Positions 1 to 8,225 are shown, counted from the stretch's first letter. The stretch is 20,412 nucleotides of DNA from Muribaculaceae bacterium (GCA_021443235.1 JABUUJ010000004.1:1-20412); one strand, 5' to 3'. Numbers and translations are program-made. Notes: a model not told the origin generated them from the sequence alone.

Positions 1-252
1 AAAAAAGCGTTTTTCCGCAGCAACGGCAAGGCTGTTTCAATGGACGAGACCGATGGATTGGTAAAGATGATCGTTGACAACGGCACTCGTAAAATTGTAG
101 GCTGCCATATATGTGGCGCCCATGCCGCCGACCTGATTCAAGAGGTCGCAATGGCGATGAACGCTGGGGCGACAGTTGATGCGCTGGCCGCATCAATCCA
201 CGGGCACCCCACCCTAAGCGAGGTCGTCATGGCAACCGCCAAGCAATTCTAA
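1..252 (+). CDS. lpdA: Dihydrolipoyl dehydrogenase (E3), C-terminal end only
   Basis: The reading frame is open from the first base, so this is the 3' end of a longer gene; only about 83 of roughly 450-470 residues are present. E3 is a cytoplasmic FAD flavoprotein that reoxidises protein-bound dihydrolipoamide with NAD+ in 2-oxoacid dehydrogenase complexes or the glycine cleavage system. The visible part is the dimerisation domain. It ends in IHGHPTLSE, whose second His (bases 205-207) and Glu (220-222) form the His-Glu catalytic dyad acting in the partner subunit's active site. The preceding stretch (IVGCHICGAHAADLIQE) is the usual strand-helix of this domain. The FAD and NAD domains and the redox disulfide lie off the window, so which complex it serves cannot be told. 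A terminator hairpin begins 10 bases after the stop. Confidence 0.9.
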   Translation, partial: KKAFFRSNGKAVSMDETDGLVKMIVDNGTRKIVGCHICGAHAADLIQEVAMAMNAGATVDALAASIHGHPTLSEVVMATAKQF

Positions 253-261
253 AACAACAAG

Positions 262-289
262 AAAGGGAAGTTGACGCTTCCCTTTTTTT
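262..289 (+). terminator. Rho-independent terminator after lpdA, possibly bidirectional
   Basis: A perfect 9-bp stem (AAAGGGAAG at 262-270 with CTTCCCTTT at 277-285) closes a 6-base loop and runs into a T tract at 283-289. It ends the lpdA transcript. The minus-strand gene stops at 288-290, so the same hairpin lies just past its stop too. In that direction the downstream T-richness is weaker, so two-way action is only an inference. Confidence 0.85.
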
Positions 290-1547
290 ATTGCCATGTA
301 ACCTCTATAGTGTAGGGGACGCCATTAATCGGGTCAATGCCATCGGCTCTTTGATATTGATGGGCTTGATGGCTGCTTGGAGCGAGCGTGACTGTATCAA
401 GGCATTTTACTGCGACATACCATAGTCCTGAGGCAGCCTTGGGAAGCGTGAACTGGTGGGTAGCGCCCTCAATTGTCGAGACAAAATCGGCGCAGTCATC
501 ATAGGCATAAGTATCCTTGCATATCGCGAGGGTGAAGTGGCTGCCCTCGGGACCGTTTAGCTTGAATGTCACGTTTTTGGCACCGTCGGGGATATCGACA
601 GCAAAGTGGTGAGTCTGGAGGTCTCCGATGCGAGTGAACTCAGGGTTTCGCTCGTAGGTGTAACGATCCATCACACGAGGCTCACCATTGTTGAGAAAGC
701 CCTTGACAGTCGTCATGCCCACACCGTCGAGGGCATAGCGAATCATGCCCGCGGTGAGGTCGAGACGTTCGCCGCTGGTCACTTCCTCGGGGTGCGAGCC
801 ACACACCACAATGCGCCCAACGGCAGCGCTGGCCTTGTAGGCCGCCACAGCAGGCTGCTCGTGGGCGTTGCTTCCCTTGAAATCGAAGCGGGCAAGCACC
901 TCGGCACCATTGGGCAAATCGTAAGGAAAATTGCCTAAGTTGTGCCGCACATTGTCAATGCGATAATCGCCGCCAAAGTCATAGTAAGATAGCAATTTAG
1001 AACTTTTATCAATAGTCATGCCATGGTTGACGCGAGCCTTGCCTGTGCGACGGAAAAGTCCGGGCCAGATGCCGAGGAAATTGGGCGTGTTAGGGCTGTT
1101 ATCGGTGCCTTTAGCGGCAAGGATTGCGCCTGCGCAAGTGCCAACATAAGAGCCCCCGGCGTTGACAAACTCGCGTATGCGACGGCGTCCAGCCTCGCCC
1201 AGCGAGGTGCCATGGATGGTAGAAGTGCCGCCGTTGAGAAAAATCACTTTAAATCGAGGGGCGCCGTCGGGGTAAAGCAAGTGTCCGTTCCAGTCGAGCG
1301 AGTCGCCGGCGATAATGGCATTTTGCTGGGGCGCGTCGTTCTTATCGGTGAAGGCAACGCGTTCCATCGATAGTCCGAGCATTTTGAAAGCCGGCAGCGT
1401 GTCGAGGCTCGTGAGCCCGATGCCACAATCAAAAAACACGTCCTTGTAGAAGCTGCGGTTAGGCACATTGTCATGCACCTGAGCAACGGCAGTTGCGTTA
1501 TTGAAAGCCAGTAACACTCCCAAAGTCCAAGCAAAAACTCTCCTCAT
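288..1547 (-). CDS. Exported BPL_N-type glutamine-amidotransferase-like protein with C-terminal PPC-like domain
   Basis: The protein has 419 residues. Residues 1 to about 22 form a signal peptide (MRRVF, a hydrophobic core, then ATAVAQ), with no lipobox, so it should be periplasmic or secreted. Residues about 30-280 resemble the class I glutamine-amidotransferase-like fold of the BPL_N family: a GGTST turn, the nucleophile elbow GTCAGA with Cys138, and GSHPEE giving His252 and Glu254. The Cys-His-Glu triad is therefore complete. Residues about 305-419 look like a beta-sandwich of the PPC (pre-peptidase C-terminal) type, ending in a WYVAVKC strand, with Cys343 and Cys352 as a possible disulfide. 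The substrate is unknown; amidase or peptidase-like action outside the cytoplasm is inference. It is transcribed alone, converging on lpdA and diverging from mutA. Domain recognition is by motif, not by search. Confidence 0.75.
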   Translation of the reverse strand: MRRVFAWTLGVLLAFNNATAVAQVHDNVPNRSFYKDVFFDCGIGLTSLDTLPAFKMLGLSMERVAFTDKNDAPQQNAIIAGDSLDWNGHLLYPDGAPRFKVIFLNGGTSTIHGTSLGEAGRRRIREFVNAGGSYVGTCAGAILAAKGTDNSPNTPNFLGIWPGLFRRTGKARVNHGMTIDKSSKLLSYYDFGGDYRIDNVRHNLGNFPYDLPNGAEVLARFDFKGSNAHEQPAVAAYKASAAVGRIVVCGSHPEEVTSGERLDLTAGMIRYALDGVGMTTVKGFLNNGEPRVMDRYTYERNPEFTRIGDLQTHHFAVDIPDGAKNVTFKLNGPEGSHFTLAICKDTYAYDDCADFVSTIEGATHQFTLPKAASGLWYVAVKCLDTVTLAPSSHQAHQYQRADGIDPINGVPYTIEVTWQ

Positions 1548-1576
1548 TATTTCATTTAGATTTTAATTTCCGGATG

Positions 1577-1584
1577 CAAAATTA
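1577..1584 (-). promoter_or_regulatory. Candidate -7 box for the BPL_N-type gene
   Basis: Read on the minus strand this is TAATTTTG, matching the Bacteroidetes TAnnTTTG -7 consensus. It would place the start of transcription about 20 bases before the ATG. A matching TTTG -33 box at the right spacing is not clear: the nearest TTTG (1599-1602 on the minus strand) is too close. The call is tentative. Confidence 0.4.
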
Positions 1585-1691
1585 CTCAATTTTCGGCACA
1601 AATCACACAAGTTTGCCTCAATTTGGGTTAAATTATGGAAATATTTCTTTAAATAGAGTTACTGTGGAAAATTAAGGTGAAAATTATAGAT

Positions 1692-1712
1692 ATAATTCAA
1701 AGAATTATTCTT
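1692..1712. promoter_or_regulatory. Overlapping dyads in the mutAB promoter (candidate operator)
   Basis: Two perfect inverted repeats overlap here. ATAATTC (1692-1698) and GAATTAT (1702-1708) are separated by 3 bases. AAGAAT (1700-1705) and ATTCTT (1707-1712) are separated by 1 base. Together they fill the space just upstream of, and touch, the mutAB -7 box. This is a plausible repressor or activator site, but AT-rich DNA produces short dyads readily. Confidence 0.4.
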
Positions 1713-1719
1713 AACTTTG
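1712..1719 (+). promoter_or_regulatory. Promoter -7 box for mutAB
   Basis: TAACTTTG is an exact match to the Bacteroidetes TAnnTTTG -7 element. Transcription would start near 1726, leaving a leader of roughly 87 bases before the mutA ATG. No TTTG or TTG stands about 19-21 bases upstream, so the -33 element looks poor. That would fit a promoter depending on an activator. Confidence 0.55.
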
Positions 1720-1732
1720 CATGATGAAAACG

Positions 1733-1761
1733 AGCCGTTGTGCCGATGCTGGCAGGCGGCT
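1733..1761 (+). promoter_or_regulatory. Hairpin in the mutA 5' leader
   Basis: In the predicted mRNA leader, AGCCG at 1733-1737 pairs with CGGCT at 1757-1761. Two U-G pairs follow, then a bulged G at 1740, then TGCC (1741-1744) with GGCA (1751-1754) around a 6-base loop. That makes an 11-bp stem with one bulge, close to the predicted 5' end. The T-rich stretch starts about 15 bases later, too far for a standard terminator. It lacks the length and landmarks of a cobalamin riboswitch. An mRNA-stabilising or regulatory role is possible but unproven. Confidence 0.4.
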
Positions 1762-1812
1762 ACATTAGGCAAGACTTTTTAATTTTTTGTTACTATATAA
1801 TTTAATTAACTC

Positions 1813-3654
1813 ATGGCAGAAACAAGAAAAAAACTGTTCGACATGTTTCCTCCCGTCTCTCCTGAGGAGTGGCGCGCAAAAGCCGAGGTGGACCTGAAGG
1901 GAGCCGACTTTGGCAAAAAGATGGTGTGGCGAACAAATGAAGGTTTTGATGTACAGCCCCTTTATCGTGGTGTTGACATTGAGAATCTTAAGGCAACCGA
2001 TTCACTTCCTGGTGAATATCCTTTCGTTCGTGGCACACGCACAAACAATGACTGGCTCATGCGCCAGAACATCGTGGTTGAGAACGTTGCCGAGGCTAAC
2101 GCCAAGGCAAAGGAAGTGCTCACCAAGGGCATCAACTCGCTGGGCTTCAGGCTGAAGAAGAACAAAGACGTTAAGTTGGCCGAGCTCCTTGCAGGCATTG
2201 ACCTGAAGGTGGTTGAGATCAACTTTAACGGTTGCCCCATGTGTGCTCTTGACACAGCCAAGCAGCTCGTTGAGCTCGTGAAGGCAGCAGGCGCCGAGGA
2301 CACATTCAAGGGTTCAATTAACTTTGACCCGTTCATGCGTCAGTTCAAGCACGGTGTAGCCTTTGATGGTTGCATGGTTGAGAAGGCAGCCGAACTGCTC
2401 AAGGCTGTAGCCGAAGTAAAGGGCCTGCGTGTGCTGAGCGTAAACACCATGAACCTGACCAATGCCGGCGCATACATCTACCAGGAGCTTGGTTACGCCC
2501 TTGCCTGGGGTAACGAGTGGATGGCTAAGATGACCGAGGCGGGCTTCAGCGCTGCCGAGGTAGCGTGCCGCATAAAGTTCAACATGGGTGTGTCAAACAT
2601 CTATTTCATGGAGATTGCCAAGTTCCGCGCTGCTCGCCAGCTGTGGGCTCAAATTGTAAAACAATACAACCCCGAGTGTGAGTGTGCATGCAAGATGGTT
2701 GTCAATGCCGAGACCAGCAAGTTTAACCAGACTCTGTTTGACTCTTATGTGAACCTGCTGCGTTCGCAGACCGAGGCCATGTCGGCCGCACTGGCTGGCG
2801 TTGACTCGCTTGTGGTAGTTCCCTTTGACGCTCCCTACAAGAAGAGCGACGATTTCTCAGAGCGTATCGCACGCAACCAGCAGATTCTTCTCAAGGAAGA
2901 AAGCCACCTCGACAAGGTTGTTGACCCCGCCGGTGGTTCTTACTACATTGAGACACTCACCGCCTCTATCGCCCAGGAAGGCTGGAAGCTCTTCCTCGAC
3001 GTTGAGGAGAAGGGTGGCTTCAAGGCGCTCGTTGAGAACGGCGAGGTGATTGAGGCCATCAACGCTACCGCCAAGAGCCGCTTCGGCAAGGTTGCTCAGC
3101 GCAAGGAGCAGCTGCTGGGTACCAACCAGTTCCCCAACTTCACCGAGGTTGCTGGCGACAAGGTGGGTGCAAAGTGCTGCTGCAACTGCGGCTGCGCTCC
3201 CGAGGTTGAGGGCGAGGTTAAGCTCAACCGCAAGCGTCTGGGCGAGGAGTTTGAGGAGGTTCGTCTTGCTACCGAGGCATCTACCCACAAGCCCAAAGCA
3301 TTCATGCTCACAATTGGTAACCTTGCTATGCGTCTTGCCCGCGCACAGTTTGCTTGCAACTTCTTTGCATGCGCAGGTTATGAGCTCATCGACAACAACG
3401 GTTTTGCTACCGTTGAGGAAGGTGTCAACGCAGCAATGGACAAGGGTGCCGACATCGTTGTCCTGTGCTCAAGCGACGATGAATATGCAGCCCTCATTCC
3501 CGATGCAGTTAAGCTGCTCGCAGGTCGTGCCGACCTCGTGCTTGCTGGTCCTGAAACCGACGAGTTCAAGGCAATGGGCGTGACAAACTTCATCAATGTG
3601 CGCACAAACGTATTAGGTTCACTGAAAGCTTTCAATGCAAAACTTTTAAAATAA
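1813..3654 (+). CDS. mutA: Methylmalonyl-CoA mutase small (beta) subunit
   Basis: The 613-residue protein is the non-catalytic partner of MutB in the adenosylcobalamin-dependent mutase interconverting succinyl-CoA and (R)-methylmalonyl-CoA, a step of the succinate-propionate pathway. An N-terminal dimerisation arm (1 to about 60, KLFDMFPPVSPEEW) precedes a TIM-barrel region (about 60-400; RTNNDWLMRQ, then SSIYF-like SNIYFMEIAKFRAARQLW, then DPAGGSYYIE at 371-380). The degenerate cobalamin-type domain spans about 494-613. It has no DxHxxG motif at the expected place (TIGNLAMRLAR), as is usual for small subunits, so it should not bind B12. Odd features are a cysteine cluster in the linker (Cys455-457, 459, 461), three more at 289, 291 and 293, and a CPMC motif at 141-144. 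The ATG follows an AT-rich leader with no Shine-Dalgarno site. mutB follows after 10 bases. Confidence 0.95.
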   Translation: MAETRKKLFDMFPPVSPEEWRAKAEVDLKGADFGKKMVWRTNEGFDVQPLYRGVDIENLKATDSLPGEYPFVRGTRTNNDWLMRQNIVVENVAEANAKAKEVLTKGINSLGFRLKKNKDVKLAELLAGIDLKVVEINFNGCPMCALDTAKQLVELVKAAGAEDTFKGSINFDPFMRQFKHGVAFDGCMVEKAAELLKAVAEVKGLRVLSVNTMNLTNAGAYIYQELGYALAWGNEWMAKMTEAGFSAAEVACRIKFNMGVSNIYFMEIAKFRAARQLWAQIVKQYNPECECACKMVVNAETSKFNQTLFDSYVNLLRSQTEAMSAALAGVDSLVVVPFDAPYKKSDDFSERIARNQQILLKEESHLDKVVDPAGGSYYIETLTASIAQEGWKLFLDVEEKGGFKALVENGEVIEAINATAKSRFGKVAQRKEQLLGTNQFPNFTEVAGDKVGAKCCCNCGCAPEVEGEVKLNRKRLGEEFEEVRLATEASTHKPKAFMLTIGNLAMRLARAQFACNFFACAGYELIDNNGFATVEEGVNAAMDKGADIVVLCSSDDEYAALIPDAVKLLAGRADLVLAGPETDEFKAMGVTNFINVRTNVLGSLKAFNAKLLK

Positions 3655-3664
3655 GTTGATAATT

Positions 3665-5803
3665 ATGAGACCAAATTTTAAGAACATAGATATTGCAAAC
3701 GAGGCTTTCAACGTAGAGCACAAGCCTCTTGTGATGGCCGAGCCCTGGAAAAACGCCGAGTTGCTCGACATCAAGCCCGTATATACAAAGCAAGACCTTG
3801 AGGGCCTTGAGCACCTCAACTTTGTGGCTGGTATTCCCCCCTTCCTGGGAGGTCCTTACAGCCTGATGTATCCCATGCGTCCGTGGACTGTTCGCCAGTA
3901 TGCCGGTTTCTCGACCGCAGCCGAGTCGAACGCATTTTATCGTCGCAACCTGGCATCGGGCCAGAAGGGTCTTTCGGTAGCCTTTGACCTTCCCACTCAC
4001 CGTGGTTACAATGCCGACAACCAGCGCGTTGTGGGTGACGTGGGCAAGGCTGGTGTATCGATTTGCTCGGTTGAGGACATGAAGGTTCTCTTCGATGGCA
4101 TTCCATTGAGCAAGATGTCGGTGTCGATGACTATGAACGGCGCTGTGCTGCCCATCATGGCATTCTACATTGTATCAGGTCTTGAGCAGGGCGCCAAGCT
4201 CGAGGAGATGGCTGGTACAATCCAGAACGACATTCTCAAGGAGTTCATGGTGCGCAACACCTATATCTATCCTCCCAAGTTCTCGATGCAGATCATCGCT
4301 TCGATCTTTGAGTACACCTCAAAGTTCATGCCCAAGTTCAACTCGATTTCTATCTCGGGTTACCACATGCAGGAAGCAGGTGCAACCGCCGACATCGAGC
4401 TTGCTTACACGCTGGCCGACGGTATGGACTACATCCGCACTGGTGTGAACGCTGGTCTCAGTGTTGATGCCTTCGCTCCTCGCCTGTCGTTCTTCTGGGG
4501 TATCTCGATGAACTTCTTCACCGAGATTGCCAAGATGCGCGCCGGCCGTCTGTTGTGGGCCAAGATTGTTAAGAGCTTTGGTGCCGAGAATCCCAAGTCG
4601 ATGTCGCTGCGTACACACAGCCAGACTTCAGGCTGGTCGCTCACCGCACAGGATCCATTCAACAACGTTGGCCGCACATGTATCGAGGCTATGGCAGCCG
4701 CTCAGGGTCACACCCAGTCGCTTCACACCAACGCCCTCGACGAGGCTATCGCACTTCCCACCGACTTCTCGGCACGTATTGCCCGTAACACTCAGATTTA
4801 CATCCAGCAGGAGACCTATGTAACCAAGGCTATTGACCCATGGGCAGGCTCCTACTATGTAGAGAAACTCACCGACGAGCTCGTGCAGAAGGCATGGGGA
4901 CACATTGAGGAGATTGAGAAACTTGGCGGTATGGCCAAGGCTATTGAGACCGGTGTTCCCAAGATGCGCATTGAGGAGGCAGCTGCCCGCACTCAGGCCC
5001 GCATCGACAGCGGTCGCCAGACGATCGTGGGCATCAACAAATATGCTCTCGAGAAGGAAGATCCCATCGATATTCTTGAAATCGACAATACCGAGGTTCG
5101 CAAAGAGCAAGTTGCCAACCTTGAGAAGCTGCGCGCCGAGCGTGACGAGGCAAAGGTTAAGGCCGACCTCGCCGCTATCACTAAGTGCGTAGAGACTGGC
5201 GAAGGAAACCTCCTTGAGCTCGCCGTTGAGGCAGCCAAGGACCGTGCGTCGCTGGGTGAAATTTCGGACGCTTGCGAGGAAATCGTGGGCCGTTATAAAG
5301 CAGTTGTTAAAACAATTTCTGGCGTGTATTCATCTGAAACTCTGTCTGATCCCGACCTCCAGCTCGCCCGCGAGCTCACCAGCAAGTTTGCTAAGAAGGA
5401 AGGTCGTCAGCCGCGCATCATGATTGCCAAGATGGGTCAGGACGGTCACGACCGTGGTGCCAAGGTTGTTGCCACCGGCTATGCCGACTGTGGTTTCGAC
5501 GTTGACATGGGTCCGTTGTTCCAGACTCCCGAGGAGAGCGCAAAGCAGGCTGTAGAGAACGACGTTAACGTGCTTGGCGTTTCGTCGCTTGCAGCAGGTC
5601 ACAAGACCCTCATTCCTCAAGTTATTGAGGAGTTGAAGAAGCTTGGCCGCGAGGACATCGTTGTCACTGCCGGTGGTGTTATCCCCGTTCAGGACTACGA
5701 CTGCCTCTATAAGGCTGGCGTGGCTGCCATCTTTGGTCCTGGCACTTCGGTTATGAAGTCGGCTATCGAAGTTATGAAGATTCTGCTCGACGAGGGCGAA
5801 TAA
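3665..5803 (+). CDS. mutB: Methylmalonyl-CoA mutase large (alpha, catalytic) subunit
   Basis: The 712-residue protein is the B12-binding catalytic subunit of the cytoplasmic mutase that links succinyl-CoA to methylmalonyl-CoA and so to propionate. I start it at ATG 3665 (MRPNFKNIDI), 10 bases after mutA; an in-frame TTG at 3656 is less likely. The barrel carries RPWTVRQYAGFST with Tyr79 and ISGYHMQEAGA with Tyr233-His234, matching the substrate-site Tyr89 and Tyr243-His244 of the Propionibacterium enzyme as I remember it. The C-terminal cobalamin domain has the full DGHDRG motif (593-598), with His595 as the cobalt ligand, then SSLAAGH and TAGGVIP. The length is normal for the family. No epimerase, carboxylase or MeaB chaperone gene is adjacent. 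A strong terminator follows the stop by about 30 bases. Confidence 0.97.
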   Translation: MRPNFKNIDIANEAFNVEHKPLVMAEPWKNAELLDIKPVYTKQDLEGLEHLNFVAGIPPFLGGPYSLMYPMRPWTVRQYAGFSTAAESNAFYRRNLASGQKGLSVAFDLPTHRGYNADNQRVVGDVGKAGVSICSVEDMKVLFDGIPLSKMSVSMTMNGAVLPIMAFYIVSGLEQGAKLEEMAGTIQNDILKEFMVRNTYIYPPKFSMQIIASIFEYTSKFMPKFNSISISGYHMQEAGATADIELAYTLADGMDYIRTGVNAGLSVDAFAPRLSFFWGISMNFFTEIAKMRAGRLLWAKIVKSFGAENPKSMSLRTHSQTSGWSLTAQDPFNNVGRTCIEAMAAAQGHTQSLHTNALDEAIALPTDFSARIARNTQIYIQQETYVTKAIDPWAGSYYVEKLTDELVQKAWGHIEEIEKLGGMAKAIETGVPKMRIEEAAARTQARIDSGRQTIVGINKYALEKEDPIDILEIDNTEVRKEQVANLEKLRAERDEAKVKADLAAITKCVETGEGNLLELAVEAAKDRASLGEISDACEEIVGRYKAVVKTISGVYSSETLSDPDLQLARELTSKFAKKEGRQPRIMIAKMGQDGHDRGAKVVATGYADCGFDVDMGPLFQTPEESAKQAVENDVNVLGVSSLAAGHKTLIPQVIEELKKLGREDIVVTAGGVIPVQDYDCLYKAGVAAIFGPGTSVMKSAIEVMKILLDEGE

Positions 5804-5834
5804 TTCACTGATTAAAACAATCATCCATAGTTAT

Positions 5835-5874
5835 GACTGCGGTAACGCAAAAAGTTGCCGCAGTCGTTTTTTTT
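5835..5874 (+). terminator. Rho-independent terminator after mutB
   Basis: A 12-bp stem (GACTGCGGTAAC at 5835-5846 with GTTGCCGCAGTC at 5854-5865, one G-U pair) has a 7-base loop and is followed by eight Ts at 5867-5874. It ends the mutAB operon. On the minus strand, downstream of the mannosidase stop, no good T tract follows the stem. Confidence 0.93.
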
Positions 5875-5886
5875 ACTAATAATGAG

Positions 5887-8160
5887 CTATTTAGATATCG
5901 AACGAGGGGCAGCAGTGCGTGTTACTCCTCGTTTTGTATTGGGCGTCGCGCTCATAGTGGCGTTGATTGTGGCACCTGCTTTAAGCGTGGCAATGTCGAT
6001 GAAGTTGTTGTCGTAGGCGCGACCATTGACAGTCAGTGTGTTGATATAGGGCTGTGAGTCGCTCACGTCGCTCGCATTAATAACCACCTTCTTGCCATTC
6101 TCAAGGTTGAGAGTGACCTTTTTGAAGTAAGGCGCGCCCAGCACATATTGCCCTGATGCGGGGCAAACGGGATAGAAGCCAAAAGCCGAGAAAACATACC
6201 ATGCCGATGTCTGGCCGTTGTCCTCATCGCCGCAATAGCCGTCGGGAGTGGCATGGTAAAGCCGGTTCATCACCTCACGCACCCAGCGTTGCGTTTTCCA
6301 TGGCTGTGCGCAATAGCCATAAAGGTAGAGCATGTGCTGAATGGGCTGATTACCATGGGCATACTGCCCCATGTTCATCACTTGCATCTCGCGCATTTCG
6401 TGTATAACCGAGCCATAGTAGCTCTCATCGAAAACTGGCGGCATCGTCATCACAGAGTCGAGCATAGCGGCAAAACGCGCATTTCCACCCATCAGGTTGA
6501 TAAGTCCTTGCGGGTCGTGAAACACGCTCCACGTGTAATGCCAACTGTTGCCCTCGGTGAAGTCGCCACCCCACTTAAACGGGTTGAAATTTTCGGCGAA
6601 ATTGCCGTGCTTGCCACGTCCGCGCATGAGCGAAGTGCTTTTGTCAAAAAGATTCTTATAGTTCATAGCGCGGCGGGCATACACATCTATCTCGCGCTGA
6701 GGGCGTCCTAATTTCTTACCCATCTGAGCGATGCACCAGTCATCGTAGGCATACTCAAGAGTGCGCGCTGCGCTTTCGTTAATTCCCACGTCACAAGGAA
6801 CATATCCGAGCGAATTGTAGTATTCCCATCCCAAACGCCCCGTTGACGGAATGCGAGGATGCACGGCATTAGCGCCATGGGTGACAGCCTCCCACAGCAC
6901 ATCGGTGTTATCCTTAGTGATGCCCTGCACGATAGCGTCGGCCACCACCGACGCCGAGTTGTTGCCCACCATGCAATTGCGGTGTCCCGGACTTGACCAT
7001 TCGGGCAAGAACCCACTCTCCTTGTAGGTATTGACCAACCCTTGCTGCATTTTCTCGGCCATTGACGGATAGAGGAGATTGAGGAGCGGAAACAAGCTGC
7101 GGAAAGTATCCCAAAAGCCAGTGTCGGTGAAGAAAAAGCCTGGGAAAGCCTTACCACGATCGGGACTATAATGCGTAGCATTTCCTTGAGCATCAATCTC
7201 ATAGAAAGTGCGTGGAAAGAGCAGCGCGCGATAAAGGCACGAGTAGAAAGTGCGCTTGTGGTCAAGGTCGTTATCACTAACCACTACCCTGCCCAGCATA
7301 TCGTTCCAAACGCCCTCGGCTTGGCGGGCAACGACGTCAAAATCGTTGTCGCCCAGTTCCTTCAAGTTGATGAGGGCCTGCTCGGCACTGATAAACGACG
7401 ATGCGACGCGAGCATTTACAACAGCACCCTTCCTGGTTTTTAGGTTGAGCACCACGCCAGCATGCTTTCCTGTCGCTGATGTCGCCCCATTCTTCAGTGT
7501 ATCGGAATAGCCATTCTCTACTGCGCCCACACTGGCGATTTCGTGGTCAATCTCGATTACAAAGTAGTTCTTGAACTTCCTCACGCCACCACTGTTTTTA
7601 GTCGTGTATCCGGTGATGCGTCGGTTTTTCGTGTCGACCTCGACCATAGAGCCACCATCAAAGGCATCAACCACAATATTGTTACTGCCGGCGTTTCCGA
7701 AGGTGAAGCGCAGCATTGCGGCACGCGACGTGGGTGTAATCTCGACGGTTGTATTATGGTCGGCCAGATAGACCTTATAGTAGTGAGGCTTAGCGACTTC
7801 GGCGAAATGCGAGAACCAGCTGGCACGCTTGTTTTGGTCAAACACCGGGGCACCCGAAGTAGGCATCAGCGCAAACTGCCCGTAGTCGTTGATCCATGGG
7901 CTGGGCTGATGAGTTTGCTTGAAACCCTTGATTTTGCTTGCCTGATAGGTATATACCCACCCGTCGCCCATGTCGCCCGTCATGGGAGTCCAGAAATTCA
8001 TGCCCCACGGCACAGCGATGGCGGGATAGGTGTTGCCGGTAGACAATTCGTGTCGCGACTGAGTTCCGACCAGAGTAGAGACATAATCGACAGGTTGCTG
8101 GGCCGCCAGCAACACAGGTAAAATCGCGATAATGGTAAAGTAGAGGCGTTGTAATAACAT
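5887..8160 (-). CDS. Secreted GH92 alpha-mannosidase
   Basis: The 757-residue protein is an exo-alpha-mannosidase of glycoside hydrolase family 92, calcium-dependent and inverting. Such enzymes trim mannose from host or yeast glycans. Residues 1 to about 20 are a signal peptide without a lipobox Cys, so it is periplasmic or secreted. The N-terminal beta-sandwich (about 22-270) starts VDYVSTLVGTQSRHELSTGNTYPA and holds QPSPW at 85-89. The helical (alpha/alpha)6-type domain holds TEGNSW with Glu536 and GDEDNGQ with Asp645 and Asp647. These equal, with a constant offset of 3, the acid Glu533 and base Asp642/Asp644 that I recall for BT3990, an alpha-1,2-mannosidase. His587-Glu588 also fits its specificity pair. 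Alpha-1,2 linkage is thus likely but inferred. It stands alone, with no SusC/SusD partner in view. The stop is TAG. Confidence 0.93.
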   Translation of the reverse strand: MLLQRLYFTIIAILPVLLAAQQPVDYVSTLVGTQSRHELSTGNTYPAIAVPWGMNFWTPMTGDMGDGWVYTYQASKIKGFKQTHQPSPWINDYGQFALMPTSGAPVFDQNKRASWFSHFAEVAKPHYYKVYLADHNTTVEITPTSRAAMLRFTFGNAGSNNIVVDAFDGGSMVEVDTKNRRITGYTTKNSGGVRKFKNYFVIEIDHEIASVGAVENGYSDTLKNGATSATGKHAGVVLNLKTRKGAVVNARVASSFISAEQALINLKELGDNDFDVVARQAEGVWNDMLGRVVVSDNDLDHKRTFYSCLYRALLFPRTFYEIDAQGNATHYSPDRGKAFPGFFFTDTGFWDTFRSLFPLLNLLYPSMAEKMQQGLVNTYKESGFLPEWSSPGHRNCMVGNNSASVVADAIVQGITKDNTDVLWEAVTHGANAVHPRIPSTGRLGWEYYNSLGYVPCDVGINESAARTLEYAYDDWCIAQMGKKLGRPQREIDVYARRAMNYKNLFDKSTSLMRGRGKHGNFAENFNPFKWGGDFTEGNSWHYTWSVFHDPQGLINLMGGNARFAAMLDSVMTMPPVFDESYYGSVIHEMREMQVMNMGQYAHGNQPIQHMLYLYGYCAQPWKTQRWVREVMNRLYHATPDGYCGDEDNGQTSAWYVFSAFGFYPVCPASGQYVLGAPYFKKVTLNLENGKKVVINASDVSDSQPYINTLTVNGRAYDNNFIDIATLKAGATINATMSATPNTKRGVTRTAAPRSISK

Positions 8161-8191
8161 AGGTTACAAATTGTAATACAATATTGATTTA

Positions 8192-8221
8192 CAAAGTTAA
8201 TCATAAATCTTTACATAGCAA
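8192..8221 (-). promoter_or_regulatory. Promoter for the GH92 gene
   Basis: On the minus strand TAACTTTG (8199 down to 8192) matches the TAnnTTTG -7 box. A TTG (8221-8219) lies 19 bases upstream as a partial -33 box. Transcription would begin near 8185, about 25 bases before the ATG. Confidence 0.5.
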
Positions 8222-8225
8222 TATC

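Noticed and set aside
606..1373. Plus-strand open frames opposite the BPL_N-type gene
   Set aside because: They mirror the codons of a clear minus-strand protein with a signal peptide and catalytic motifs, and show no family features.
1726..1812. Cobalamin riboswitch in the mutA leader
   Set aside because: The leader is only about 87 bases and lacks the B12 box and the multi-stem core; only one hairpin is seen.
3656..3664. An upstream TTG start for mutB giving three extra residues
   Set aside because: ATG at 3665 gives MRPNFKNIDI, which fits the family start, and leaves a normal 10-base gap after mutA.
5901..5933. Inverted repeat AACGAGG / CCTCGTT as a terminator for the GH92 gene
   Set aside because: It lies inside the last codons of the gene, has a long loop, and no T tract follows it on the minus strand.
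6708..7277. A second minus-strand frame inside the GH92 gene
   Set aside because: It is a shadow of the GH92 frame, which is continuous and motif-complete.
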